23,768 nt of DNA. It comes from Balantidium ctenopharyngodoni (Eukaryota; Ciliophora; Litostomatea; Vestibuliferida; Balantidiidae). Under the pieces are notes generated by a model. It saw only the letters and a program-made list of their open reading frames with translations. It did no database searches and was not told the origin of the DNA. The stretch is taken from the NCBI GenBank assembly GCA_036325645.1, contig JAWNBB010012753.1:1-23768 (forward strand), written 5' to 3'. Shown here piece after piece: positions 8,901-21,736 of this stretch; the stretch's first letter is position 1, and each line of letters begins with the position of its first letter. The position numbers were made by a program, and so were the translations under genes.

Positions 8901-11900
8901 CCGCTCACGAGAATGAGAAAATCTGAAATGTGTTTCAACGACACTCCGAAATTAAAATTGGTTATCGATTTGGAATATAATCATTGACGGATATGCTTTA
9001 CGAAGTGGTTAATGTACTCAGTTAAATATTTATGGTTCTCGATGCTGAACTGACACCCGTTCCCATTGAACCCTCGAGAACATTTACATATATTCGTGCT
9101 ACCGATCGAATGGCAGATCCCGTTTTTATGGCAGTTAAACTCAGACATTTTTGATGTTTTATCATAGCAAATCGGGACACTTCAGTCGCTGTCCGGGAAA
9201 ATACTTTTTATCATATTCGTGATATCCGCCAGTTCCAACTGTGTAACCGATTCATCTATTGTGTAAGTCGGTAAAATACTTGATATTTTATCGTTGTTCC
9301 CACTGAAATCGAAGTCTTGAACTTTGATAAATAATTCATGATAAGTCTTCTTCGTTTGCGCGACGCCGTTGTCATCAGTATAATGTCATATGCAATATAT
9401 ATCTAAGTACACATCTTCAAGGCTGTTGTTAATTTCCTTGTTGTTGAATATTTTCAGCATTTCGACTTCGCTTGGATTGCTTAACTCGATTGAGTATTTC
9501 ACTGTTTCATCGTGCTGTAAGTAATAATAAATCTCGTACTTGATTGTCTTATTGAGCAACCCTTGGACAAATGCGGGCTCTTTGACTCGGAAAACAAACT
9601 CAGTTATATTTACTATTCCCTTCACTGGGTAGATTTGGAGGACAACACATTCATCGATTTCATGGAAACGGTAGTCAATTGCGGGATCGATAACGTGATA
9701 CCCAAGGAAATTGGGATTTACTGTGAATGTACTTCTTGCATTTGCTTCCACACTATCCGTCATGTAGTGCCCACCGTTTTCGTTCGAGAAATAATGAAGA
9801 AGCAAGTTGCTTTCTTTTATGTAGTACCGATAGAATGCACTTGTCACGCTGCAAAGTGTTTCGAATTTCATTATTTGGTAACTTGACCATAATTTTATTT
9901 CGCGGATGAAAATAAACCCGAAGCTTGTGCGGGCCTTGTTTTCAGGCTGAAGGACTAACTGGGTGTATTTTCGGTTGTTATTGGTCTGTCGGTTATTTCA
10001 GGTGTCCATTTCCTCATTGATGTTCAGGGGTTTTGTAATCCCGTTGAATGAGTATTCATTTAATGGTATCGAAGAAGAGCAACTAACGTGTAGCCAGGTG
10101 TAATACTCCCCGAGGACAGTGTCGTTATCATAGTTATCTCTGAAGAATTTTTTATATTTTTCCTTGTATTCGCTATTGTAAACAGGGGAACATGAGATGT
10201 AAATGTTCTCGAGGTTTGTGTCAGGGTTTACCTTATTGTAGAACCGGATGTAATTGTGCATGTCCCAGTAGACTTCATGACCGACAAACCCGCTTTTACT
10301 TGTGTTGTAATTATAAATGTAAAGGTAGAATTCGATAGTGTACTCTTTGTTTCTGCTGTAGTTGATATTGTTTACCACGAATTGACCTTGCGCGTATTCG
10401 ACGTAAGGGACTTTCTCGCAATATATTTTAAGATTGTTAGTGTCATAGCGTAACCATTGTGTTCTACTGCTCATATCGCAAGTACATCCCTGGCTTAGAT
10501 TCTCTGATATTCCTCTGCTGTTATAACTACAAGTTTCAAAGCACTCCGTGTTGCAACTCTCGCACATGGTCGCTGTGAATTCAGTGAACTTCTGCTTATT
10601 TTTACAAACGATATTATGGTAAGGTATATAATCCTTCAAACATTCGAGACCAATCTCATCGTCTCAGTTCAGGTTAGTGGTTTGAACGTAATTTATTTCG
10701 TTGATTTTCACGCAACTTTTCGGTTGACTGTTTATCAAAGTAACACGTAGCCCAAGATACTTTCAATTCTGCGCACCCATGATGTAACCTAATGGGTTCA
10801 CGAGGAAATCGTTGTACATTCGGAAATCGTAGAACATTCCACTTACTTTATTACTGATTTTAAACATTGTAAAGTAAACACCGTTTGTCGGGAGTTCCAT
10901 TCCTGTTTTCCTTGTGACTTCGTAATCCTGGACATAGAATCTTGCTAAGATTGGGAAGTATTCGCTTAAAAACGGATCGTAGAGTGAGTGATTTACTATC
11001 GATGAGAAAGATATCAACACCCACTGACCAAGGTGAACAGCGAAGCCTTCGTCTTGGAAAGTCAGTTCTTCGTCAATATAAAAATTCAAATTCTTCTGAA
11101 TGGAATCATAACAAATATACTTTGTAGGAGTCTCGGGTAGATTATCCGCGATTTTCGTGTCAAAAATAAATCAAGTGAAACACTCATCCGTCGACTCTGT
11201 GACTTGACCGAATAGTTTCATCCATATGGTAAAGGCGAATCTGTTCTTATCTTTTAAATAAAAATGATTTTTATAGTTGTTCACTTGGAAATCCAGGTTA
11301 TATTCGATTGGTTTTTTCACTAGTGGCATCTTCAATACAAACCCGCTCTGTTCTCTGCAATTCGATGCGAATCAAGTGTAGCCTTCGTTACAGCTCATGC
11401 AAGAGTCTTCATCGTTAGCACTACATGAAGAGCAAGTGGGGTAGCAATCTTCAAGGACAATTTCTCCGGTGTTCCAATCCGAGTAGTCTTTGATATAAAC
11501 ACCTGGATTATTGTAAACGTAATCGAATTTCTCGATTGATGCGAAGTTGACGAGCATGTGTTGTTCATAAGTGTATACCGTTGTTCCATCGGGATACCTG
11601 ATAACATAGTCAAGACCGTCCGAGTTTTCACCTCTCACATTGAGAACATTATTCAGTTGTGAATTAAACAGATTAAACACGAATGAAGTAAACAAAGCGT
11701 TCAAATCTCCATTTGAAGTCCTTGTCGCAAGTTGGTTGACAATCCAAGGGGTTGCACTGATCCCGTCCCAGAAGTTCAGATTTTTATAGAAACCAGCACC
11801 CCAAGCAATAGTATTTTTATATGAATTATATGCAGGACTGTTATTATCTTTCACACAGCCTACTTCAGTTGAGCAAAACAGTAATTTGTATAGTCGTAAA

Positions 11901-14900
11901 TCAAAATCCGTGTCCACCCCAGAAATGCTCACCGCAGGGTTATAAAGCTTGAAATTAACGTATACAAACAAATTTCGCTCTAAGCTTTTATTAAACACAT
12001 GTATTATGATAACATTCCAATTATATCACGTCACGTCTTTGAGCACAATTTTAAAAGAATTCGTCTTGGAAATAAGCTCATAAACTATTTCTCGTTCTTT
12101 ATTCATATCCTCGTATATCAAATGCGGTTCTGCGATTAGGTAGTACCGCCGTTTCCCTCCTGTTGGCTTGCAGAACTCGTTAAATCGGTCCATCTTAATC
12201 CAAAATTCGATCATGTAAGCTTCTTTTTGGAACGAGTTTTCACCAAACTCGAAATCGTAGTCAATGTTATTAAAGTTCAAACAACCGTTATAATACATGT
12301 ACATTCGAGTACTGTCTTCCTTCGAACGGCACCAGTTGTTATACTTTAGGTTATCACTATTGCATGTTAGGTTGACATTAAGGTCTTTCATCTGATCTGC
12401 ACTTCAGTCTCTGCACTTGTCAAGCCCTACATCACGACAGTTAAAATTACAGATTGACCCTATTGCTGTTTCCGGGGAACGAATATAACCGTCAATACAC
12501 GTTTCACCACATACATTGTTATACTGAACTTTTTCAAACTGAGCTTGGTCCCAAAGGAGTCCATTCGCATTCTGTTCGCATAATCAAGGTTTATTATCAA
12601 GTTCACATACTTTGACACCTGTGAGTGAACAATTCGAAAAGTAATCGCATTTTTTTCCGACGCTGTTATAGGTTTTTAAAACAATTGGATCACATTCTCG
12701 AACAACTTCTAAATCAGTGTATATGGTGGTAGGTAGAGGTAGAGGTCATTTTCAAATTCTTCGTTCATCTCCTACATGATAAGGATTGATGTTTCAATAT
12801 TGTTGATACTCCTCAAAGTTAATACTGAACAGCATTGAAGTGTATTGCGACGACTGAAACAGAGCCATGTCCACGTTATCATAGCGGTAATTGATTGGGA
12901 TATAGTTATTGTATAAATATATGCTTTTGATATAAATCTTTATATTTTTGAAATTACTGTTATATGGGCTGGCGATAGTTAATTTTGTAACTTCATCCGG
13001 CTGCCAGAAGTACCTCATGCCGTAGTCAGTGAAAAAACCTTTCCATGTTATATCTCCTAACAAAGGCTTTACCTTCTGTGCTTTTCCTGTGATGTAATAT
13101 TCTTCGTTGTTTTTATGCATAGCGCACCGAACGTGCATCCATTTATCATTAGGTGATTCAAGTATTTCGTAAGCACTGTTAACTTGATATTTTTCATAGT
13201 GCATCATATTGGCGTTATTCGTTGCTTGGGTTTGCAAATTTATTTTATAGTCTTGAGGCCAACACACCGCGCGGAGATTATTATCATCCTTTCTAAAGGA
13301 TATTGACACAAGGTTACGCCATATTATATGAAAGGGAAATAATAAGTTATTTATTGATGTGATCATTACCCATGTCTCCATCGTGTACATATCTAAACGA
13401 GAAGGAGGTAATTTTGTATCGATATCATAATTGCCATAATTATGCCATGAAATCATTTCTTTACACTTAGCTTCTGTATTTTCTGAACATAATGTCGGGT
13501 TATCACTGTATGAATATATAGCATTGTAACCATGAAACGAAGTGCTTGGTGTGAAAATCATGTCTTTTCCTGGACCATTAGTTATTTGATGATGTTTGGT
13601 ATTGAAATCCTTTATATCATCAGGTACTCTATTATTATTTACATTCTTATCTTTATATTTCGGATCGTATACATGTAATCAATGATAATACGTTGCACAG
13701 AAATCCGGAGTTTGGAAATCAAGGCGATAGATTGAATTGACATTATACAAATAATTTTTCCATAAACGTATTTGCCGGAACACAAGCATACCCTGATTTA
13801 CATTATTAGCGACAAATTTTAATGTTGTATTAGTTGGTGTTGTGAAAGCAGGAAGTCCATCAAAAATAAGATCACTTTCTCTGATATTTGAAGAATCATA
13901 TGTGTTTCTAAAGTGAGTAAATTTCTTGAGATCTTTATCAACACTACAGCGTATATAATGCCAATTACCGTCCCTTGCTGAGATTATAATCGTCTTTTTG
14001 TTTATCGATGAAAAATTATTGCTCACATCTTTCTCAGCATTATAAATTGGTACGCATGTTGATTTATATCCATTATTATAATTGAATTCGATTTTCAACT
14101 GGTTATCCCAAATAATATTAAACCCTGTGAACCCTTGGGATGACTCGCGGTAGGTATACAATTGATAATAAAATTCAATTGTGTATTTACGTTCACTTGT
14201 TGAGATATTACCAACTTCAACTGGAGAATTTTTAAAGAAATTAACTCAATTATGTGTGAAGCATCTATTCTTTGCCTCCGATGCAGAAAAAGGTGAGTTT
14301 TTATTATTACCAAGAACAAACATGTCTTTATCGTCAATATCGCATGAACACATCTTTGGAGCGTAATATCCGTATCTACAACTCTCTTCTTTCTCGCAAC
14401 CCACACCTCTGTAGTATGATGTTTGTGTGGGTATAGGTGGATTTGGAGGATTATTGCAATAATTATTTTCGTCTTTGATATCTTCATCTGGTGGAGAAAT
14501 CCGGTCAAAGCGTCTTGGGAATTCGAAATCGGAATAACCAGATAAATCATTATAATAAGTCTGGTCAACTAAATTGTTCATGAAATTGACATCTGGATTT
14601 TGAAGTTTTTCGCTGCTAATCCATGTATGAGTGTTGCTTATTTCTGGTGTTTGTGTTTGGTTCTCGTGGATCAAAAAAGGATTTACCACGTATGACCATA
14701 CTCCAGTTATGTATTTATTATATACCTTGAACTGACCATATAACCCAATAGACTCCTTTGGAATAGACCATTTATTAACCGCAACATTATTAAAATTAGC
14801 ATCAGGATTAGCATTATCAGTAACGACATTGTTAGAAATTGCCTTGAAATCCATTGAAAACGTCAGAATCGAGGGATAATAATTATTCATGTCATTATTA

Positions 14901-17900
14901 TGATAATAGCTTAATCCGACTTGAACCCAACGATTAAAGGCATCGATCGTTATAAACTTCGTTGCTTCTGAATTCTTTTTACTGTTGAAAAGCCCAAAGG
15001 TCTTGTTATTCTTCTTATAGCGTATTTTCAGATCCCCGTAACTAAAAACATCGTAATAAGTGTTTGTATCTTTTCCGTTCCATCCATACAATTTCATAAA
15101 GAAGTTAATTGAAATACCCTTATAATCTGTTGTGACAATTTCTTTGAATACCGTATCAAGGTCTACAATAGTCTCTTCAACATAATCATTACCATCTTCG
15201 TCCTTTTTAGTTACCTTATGCTTCGCATGTGCTGGAGCGAAGTAATAATAACTAGCATTATCAGTATTTTCATCTTCTGTTGGGGGTTCGAATTTTTCAT
15301 ACTCTTCCTCATTGATAATATTATACCCAATGAAATCTTTGTGTATTACTGGTAAATTATCTTTTTGAGTAATCAAGTCTTTTAATTTTAGTTGATATGT
15401 AAGCTCATAAGCATTGATATTCCCTTCATATAATATCAGATTGTCTGGATCAAGCATCAGTGTTTGGTTCGGGAGGAAACGACAGAAATAGCAACTCCAT
15501 AGCCTTAGTTGCTTGATGTAGAATATACCTTGATGAATATTCTCACTTTTAAATGTGAGAGGAGTTGGAGATTTGAATGCAGTGCTATATTTTTCATTTA
15601 TTGATTTATGATAGTCGCTTGTTTGAAGCTGATTTTTTCCTTGATAAAAGAAATAAATACTATTCACTCGATCAACACTGCATCGTATATACGTCCAGGT
15701 GTTTTCGATTTCTCATTGGGTATGAATAAACATGTTCTTATCCACATAATCTAATATATTACCATCATTGTCTTTCGGTGGTTCAGAGAAGAAGTAAACC
15801 GGATAACACTTAATCAGAAACTTTTTATGCGTACTCTTGGAGAATGTGAGCTTAAGGAAATCGGTTAAAGAAATGTCATATCCACTGAAATCAATATCAA
15901 TGTAACTTTGGATGAAAACCCACATTTCAATCGTAAAGATTTTGCTTGTTTTAATGTCGGGGATTTCCATTTCGCTTATTTTATTGATATCATAGTACTC
16001 TTGGTTCAAGCATTTATTATCGCCATTATTATAGACTATCAATGCTTCATCGTTCTCAAAATCGCAAGAACATAGTTTTTCTGAGTTCTTGTCTTTATTT
16101 TTATCGGAGTAGAAACCCCATTTGCAATAATCTGCTTCGTCTTTTTTGTTTTCCACGCAATCACCGAACTCATTTAAGAATGTAACTTCATCACAAAATA
16201 TAGTTTCGTCAAGGATTTCGCCGTAGTTGAAAGTGCAATCGTATGAAAAATTTTTCGACTCTTCTGCTCAATCGTCCTTATTAATGCAAGTACAATTCTC
16301 GTTGTTAATATACTTCGCAATTGTTTTAGGATACACTCAATCACCTGGGGTCGAATCGTTTAATGGATTGTTGATTACATAACTCCAAGCCCCATTAAGG
16401 TAAGTGTTCCAAATATAGAACTTACCGAATAAACCGTAGACAAACTTAGATATGACGATCTGATATGGCTGCAAATCCGAATAATCGTTATCAGTACCAA
16501 TAACAACGTTCCTGAAATTCACTTGGAAATTGAGCATTGGCTTGAATGTATCGATAACCGAAGAATCATAGAAGTAACCGAAGGAGATTTGCGTCCATTT
16601 ATTAATTCACTCATCAAACTTGCTGTATCTTCCGAATACAAGATTTTTCTTTTTGTTATATCATATCATCTCTTTTGAAGTAGTGCTATACTTCACGCAT
16701 AATGATTCTCCGAAACAAACGACATCATAATCACTGCCTGTGCTAGTTGTGTCTCCACCGATTCAAATCAAATAAAAATTTACGCTTATTGCATTGGAGT
16801 TTCCTCACTTTGTCCGTAAATTTTCGAATCGAAGTTCTTGGGGCTTTATTTGATCACCTTCTTTTGTATACCCCGGAGAAACAAAGAAATTATATCCCTC
16901 ACTATCAATGCACTCATTGTCGATATTAAACTCATCATACTGATCGATAATGTTATACCCTAACCATAGTTGGTTCACCGTTCATGCTTCGGCGTTAATC
17001 GCAGGAGATTTTTTATCAACAATCTTGAGCTCATCATTCATGATCGGGTCCCAAGCATGGATTCAATTGGTGAACAAAGGCGACCCGACAGGTGTACCAG
17101 TGTTAACAGAGTTAACACTGATATATGTGTCCCAAATTTGTATTTTTCTAAGCATAACAATTCCTTGGTTTACATTTTTCGTAACAAATTCCAAATTTGA
17201 ACCACCACCGCTTGGTTTGGTCTCTGTGATTGTTTGAATGTTCGGTTTGCCGGAATCGTTACTAAATAGCATTGACCATTTGTTTATATGGTCTACTGAG
17301 CATCGGAGATACACCCATTTAGGGTTATCATAGGTTATTTTTATTTCATTTTTATCTTTTCCGGAATCATTGGTGGTTTCAAAAATCGGGAAGCACATTA
17401 TCGTCAAGTCGGAGGGTGGTTGGTACTCCATCTTTATTTGCATTGTATTCTCCCAATTGATTTCAAAACCATCGAAAGGAGTGTCCGGAACGTATCTAAT
17501 GATGGAGAACCAGAACTCTAAAGTGTACTCACTTTGCGTAACAGTGACATCTTTGAATATTATCGGTGAATAAATGCTGAAGTCAATGTTGGTATTGCTT
17601 TCGCAAGTGATATTAGTGTCATTTCTTTTGTTGAGATATGTATGGGTTTTAAGCTTACATGAGCAGAGTTCGTCGTCTTTGTCATAATATCCGTAGATGC
17701 AACCATTCTTGTTATAGCAGGAATAAAGTTTAAAATCGTAAAATTCTGTGAACTTGCATAAGTCTGTGTTTTTCTCATCTTGAAATATATTGTAGTTAAA
17801 CGCACAATCGAAGTCGTCTGCACTCGTTGAACCATAAATACAATTGTCATCAAGAAATGTTTTGTCCGGAGACGAGTCAGCATTCATAACGATACCGTTG

Positions 17901-20900
17901 ATATAATTCTTCCAAATCCAAATCTTTGCGTACAAGGCATATGAGGTAGATGGGAGGGTGATCGTCAAACCATCATCGAAAAGATTTTCAATTTTAGAGT
18001 GGTCTTTTGGGAATATTCAAGCAACATTCACTCCATTGATTTGGAAATTCAGCATAGGAGGGTAGTACTTGCTGATATCAGTATCTTCATTGTAATAATA
18101 AGACAGGGCGACATGTGTCCATTTGCCGATAATTGATTTGTCATGAGAGTATTGTCCTATCGTATCGTCTTTAAATGTAAACAGGAACTTATTAGAAGTC
18201 TGATACTTCAGTTTTAGATTGGAAGAGTAATAAACGATATCCACTTCATCATTCCCCCCATTAAGTCACATTATATAAAACGAAACCGAATATTTCTGTT
18301 CTATGTATTGTACAGTAGTTGCATTTACTGTGATATCTGTTGTCGTTTTTTCGATTTTTTCAAAACCGGATGAACTCGATCTCACTGGGGTAATTAAGTA
18401 TGAATATTTCCTATCGACTGGATATTTATGCCTAGTCTTTGAGGCGTCAAAAAATTCATAGCTTAACTTGTAGACCGGGTTATGTCCTATCCATTTAGTA
18501 TTTTTGTTCAAAGTGCTTTCGTTTCCTGTTTTAATATCAATAATTTTATTCATAAATGTTCCATCCGAATTCTCTGCGATTGGTTCGAACACGTGTAAAA
18601 GGTTCTTATATAACTCAGAGGTAGGTTTATTAAGAATGTCGATTGAATCTGTTTGAATTACAGTGTTCCAAAGCTTAACCATTCTGAAGAAGATTACACC
18701 TTTATTAATAAAAGTATCGTCTTCAAACCCAAACTCTCAACTCGTGGTTGTCTCTCTCGTATTCGGTGAATATTTTCCTGGAAGATTCAACTCCTTTCCT
18801 TTATTAATTTCGTTTTGATATGCATAATGAATAAACCATTTTAAATCAATATCAACGCTGCACCGAATATAGCCCCATTTATTATCGAAGATCGTTTCAT
18901 CATTAATTGAATTGTACGCGTCACTTAAGTATATTGGGTAGCAAGTGCTTTGAAATTGTCCTGTATCATGTCGAAGAGAGAGCCTCATTACCTTATTCCA
19001 AGTTATATTATAAGAAAAATTGTCCGCGTTGGAATAAGGTATCATCATAACCCAGAGTTCAATCGTGTATTTTTTACTGTCATCAGAAATCGGGTAGTCA
19101 ATATTATTTAACGTAATTGTACTATAAGCAGAGAAGTTAATGTACTCCAAGCGAACGCAATCATTGCCAGGAGTCATCATTGTTAGTAAATCGTCATCGT
19201 TATCACATTCCAAACAGCTTTGTTCGTTGCATTTCGCGCAGTGTTCAGGGCAATCACTGAGGGAATAAGTAAATGCCATTTTGTCTTCGACTTTAGCTAC
19301 TGATGAAATATATTTTCCAACTTCAGCATTATCATAATTATCGTTAAAGAGGATCTTGTGGTTGGTTTTGGCTAATTCGGCCACACTGTTATAATCGAAC
19401 AAATTCGTGTATTTTATGATGTTTTCCGCCAAGATCATTTCCTCGTTTGATAGGAACATCAATATGGGTTTGTAATTTCGAAGGATATCAATAGACTTAT
19501 CTCCTTGATAAATACGTAAATTCCGATAAAAGGCGCTTCACCAATCCACATTTCCAATATTGAATGTCACGTTTTTCTTGCCAAAAAATAATTTGCTGAG
19601 GGGAGTCAAAGAAGCAGTGGAACTCTTCGTTTCATTTCAATTGTTTTTATATGTGATGAAAGTTTCGCTTCTAAACTCCAAGGTAATTCTATTCCATTGA
19701 TTCAAAAAGAAATCAAGTTCATCCCCCACAATTCCCAAACTGTTATTCTCGATTTTAATAATTGTGTTTGAATCTAAAAAAAGAGAAAAACTATCAGTAA
19801 CTCAGAGATATTGCTTTGTGGCGCTGCTTTTGTATTTCCCTTCTGGAAATACCCAGATATCGAAAAGGAATTCTCTAAAAGAAGCTTTGAGATCAATTTC
19901 AAATGTATCTCAATCCCCGAAATGATTGGTATAGAACAATGCGCCTGTATTCCCAAGCTTTTGTTCGATACAAACGTCGTTGATTTGAATAAACGAAGAT
20001 ATACAATTATAAGATTCAAATTGTTCATCTACATTTGCATTTTGTCTCTTTAAATTACAAACTCTTTTATTTCAGCTAAAGTATGATGGCCTCATTTGAT
20101 CTTCACATTTTCCACATGAGTTATTAGAATATCTGTAGTAACTGCCATTTGTACATAGTAATGTACTGTTTCCCGAACAGTAAAGAGTGTTCGTATCGCA
20201 TGTTGTATTGTTAAATTTGTCTAATGAATGACTCGAAAATACCTTGTTTAATTCGAGTAAATTCAAACGATAAAAGAGTGAAGTTTCATATTCGGGAAAT
20301 TTATTTTGATAGTTTGAAACTTGTGATGCTAAATCGATAAGTACATCAGAATGATTTGTATTGAAAGTCAAATTGGAATCATCTTTTCAGATGAACATTG
20401 AAGAGAAATATAAGGATTCAAATTTCGTATTGCTTATATCGTAATATTGCCATTCTGACGTGGATACGATATATGTTGTGAAGGCTTGAAGGTTTTTGAG
20501 ATAAATTGATCCTTTAAACTTCTTCGCATTTTTAATGCTGAATTGGATATTTTCTTTGTAATAGTTTCGCATATGATAAGATAATTCTGTTTTATTAGGC
20601 TCGGTGAAGTATGTTTTAATAAGAGGGATTTCTGTTAATTCTTGTTGATTTGTTTTATTGTCGACAATTGTAAGGGAATAGGCTTTCTGGAGGTTGTCAT
20701 CGATACTGCAACGAATGTAGATCCATTTATTTCGGAAGTCGCTGGCATTGGATGCAGCGGCAATGAGATTGGTGTCAGATAAATCAGTACTGTCATTTGA
20801 TTTTTCGATGAAAGGATAGTTTTCCGTGTGGAAATAACATTTTGTGCTGATGGTAGTAAGATTAATGTTTACACTAATCATTCAAGTTTTTTCTAAAATA

Positions 20901-21736
20901 ATGTTCAGAGGTTCATCTTCGTGTTCATCATCATTGTTATTTAAATAAAACATCCAAAACCCTATTGTGTAAGCGTCGGAGACTTCGCTCTTTATCTGTA
21001 AGGAAAAATCTTCAAACTGGGATAGATCGATGTATTCCAGATCACCGCAGGAAGAACTAGTAGGACTCGCAAAACTGGTTAGAATACTGCATGTTAGGCA
21101 ACTATCCTTTTTATCGGTGTCTTGGCATGTAAAACAATATGGAGAGCAATTTTTTCCGCTCTGATTTTCATATATGCTTAAGAACATTAAATGTAATGTG
21201 CCAGTTGATATAAATTGAAATTCATTATCCTTAACCGCATTATTTAAATTTATGTCTTGTATTTGAATTCCACTTTCAGAAATAGTTATATTACGATTAT
21301 CACCTTTTATGGGAGTAATTGTAATATTATCATTAATTTGTGATTCGAAGATGAATCTAAAGATATAGTTTTTTGTATCTATAATATCCGGAATTGTAAA
21401 ATTTAAGACCTCTCCAGAGCTTTGAACGACTCCAAGTTTCTTTAGACTTTCTAAATGAACATATTTGCTATTATCTGTTTGATTTTTGGTAAAATCTTCT
21501 GCATTAGGCACTTTAATACTCTCGAAAACAATATTGGTTAATTTATCTTCTACTTTTGCTTCCGAATCTTTCGAAAAATAATAAGCACCTTTGAAGATAT
21601 AATCAGCATCCGGAGACTTTTTTAGATTATCGTCCGTATTAAAGGTTTCCGGATATATGAAGTTGCAAAACGCTCATTGAATGCCGAAGAATAAGAGCAA
21701 TAAAACAGAAATACAATTTCGTTTTTTGGTCTGCAT
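5903..21736 (-). CDS. Giant LamG-array / EGF / multi-span membrane protein, 5277 residues
   Basis: This is a single intron-free frame from ATG 21736 to TAA 5903-5905. About 48 in-frame TGA codons are read as Trp, and I found no TAA or TAG inside. The order is: signal peptide (1-24), a beta-rich N-terminal region, cysteine-rich linkers alternating with about 13 LamG-like sandwich domains (residues about 256-3955), an EGF-like module (about 4190-4225), a stalk with several N-glycosylation motifs, TM1 (about 4652-4677), a cytosolic region with a charged coiled coil (about 4906-5015) and four or five further membrane spans (about 5100-5253), ending in a short basic tail. It is probably a plasma-membrane or cortical surface protein for adhesion, recognition or mechanosensing. 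This is inferred from architecture; no catalytic domain is visible. Ciliates are known to encode very large cysteine-rich/EGF membrane proteins, but I cannot name this family. The start is the only ATG between an upstream in-frame stop and the signal peptide. Confidence 0.93.
5978..6445 (-). other. C-terminal cluster of transmembrane segments
   Basis: Hydrophobic stretches lie at residues about 5101-5123, 5145-5167, 5189-5219 and 5221-5253; the last is probably two spans. Short loops separate them, and the cluster ends with FRRKSRKVR and a short tail. With TM1 the protein has five or six spans. An acidic residue (Asp/Glu) sits within several spans. I do not recognise a channel or GPCR signature. 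Confidence 0.7.
6692..7021 (-). other. Charged coiled-coil / single-helix region in the cytosolic loop
   Basis: Residues about 4906-5015 are almost only Glu, Lys, Arg and Asp, in repeats such as EEEERKRK and EEDRKRK with an occasional Trp or Met. This pattern predicts a long stable charged alpha helix or coiled coil. On the plus strand it is a CTTCTTC-like low-complexity tract. It lies between TM1 and TM2, so it may act as a cytosolic lever or attachment to the cortical cytoskeleton. Confidence 0.85.
7706..7783 (-). other. First transmembrane segment of the giant protein
   Basis: Residues about 4652-4677 form an unbroken hydrophobic stretch (FYFLTITFIVLFVILSIII) followed by YKKRDE, a typical stop-transfer end. 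This places about 4650 residues outside and the charged region that follows inside the cell. Confidence 0.85.
9062..9169 (-). other. EGF-like module
   Basis: Six cysteines at about residues 4190, 4202, 4207, 4215, 4217 and 4225 have EGF spacing, with NGIC, CKCSRGF and GNGC motifs. The module lies after the LamG array and before the membrane-proximal stalk, a common place for a rigid spacer in surface receptors. Confidence 0.8.
9872..20971 (-). other. Array of about 13 LamG-like domains of two types
   Basis: Type A domains start with a YTIEFW-like strand, carry a C[YF]P[IV]Y motif and a W.YIRCSVD motif, and end in a R.I.LW..Y strand. They lie at about 20462-20971, 18655-19069, 17115-17527, 15488-15937, 13742-14185, 12899-13387 and 9872-10342. 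Type B domains start like ISVNFYLIW, carry W..V.LSYYYN with PMLNFQ, and end in a GLFGKFYIWN-like strand. They lie at about 19500-19910, 17880-18290, 16358-16790, 14675-15115, 11759-12217 and 10790-11240. The order is A-B four times, then A, A, B, B, A. Cysteine-rich linkers precede many A domains. LamG domains commonly bind glycans or proteins; the ligand here is unknown. Some boundaries and the first and fifth B domains are uncertain. Confidence 0.75.
21665..21736 (-). other. Signal peptide of the giant protein
   Basis: Residues 1-24 have a basic n-region (KKR), a hydrophobic core (VLLLLFFGI) and a likely cleavage site near AFC/N. This supports entry into the secretory pathway and an extracellular N-terminus. 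It also supports the ATG at 21736 as the true start. One Trp in it is encoded by TGA. Confidence 0.85.

Noticed and set aside
5903-21736. Reading the giant locus as many separate short genes or a decayed pseudogene
   Set aside because: All fragments share one frame, all breaks are TGA, and the LamG motifs continue across the breaks with Trp at the TGA sites.
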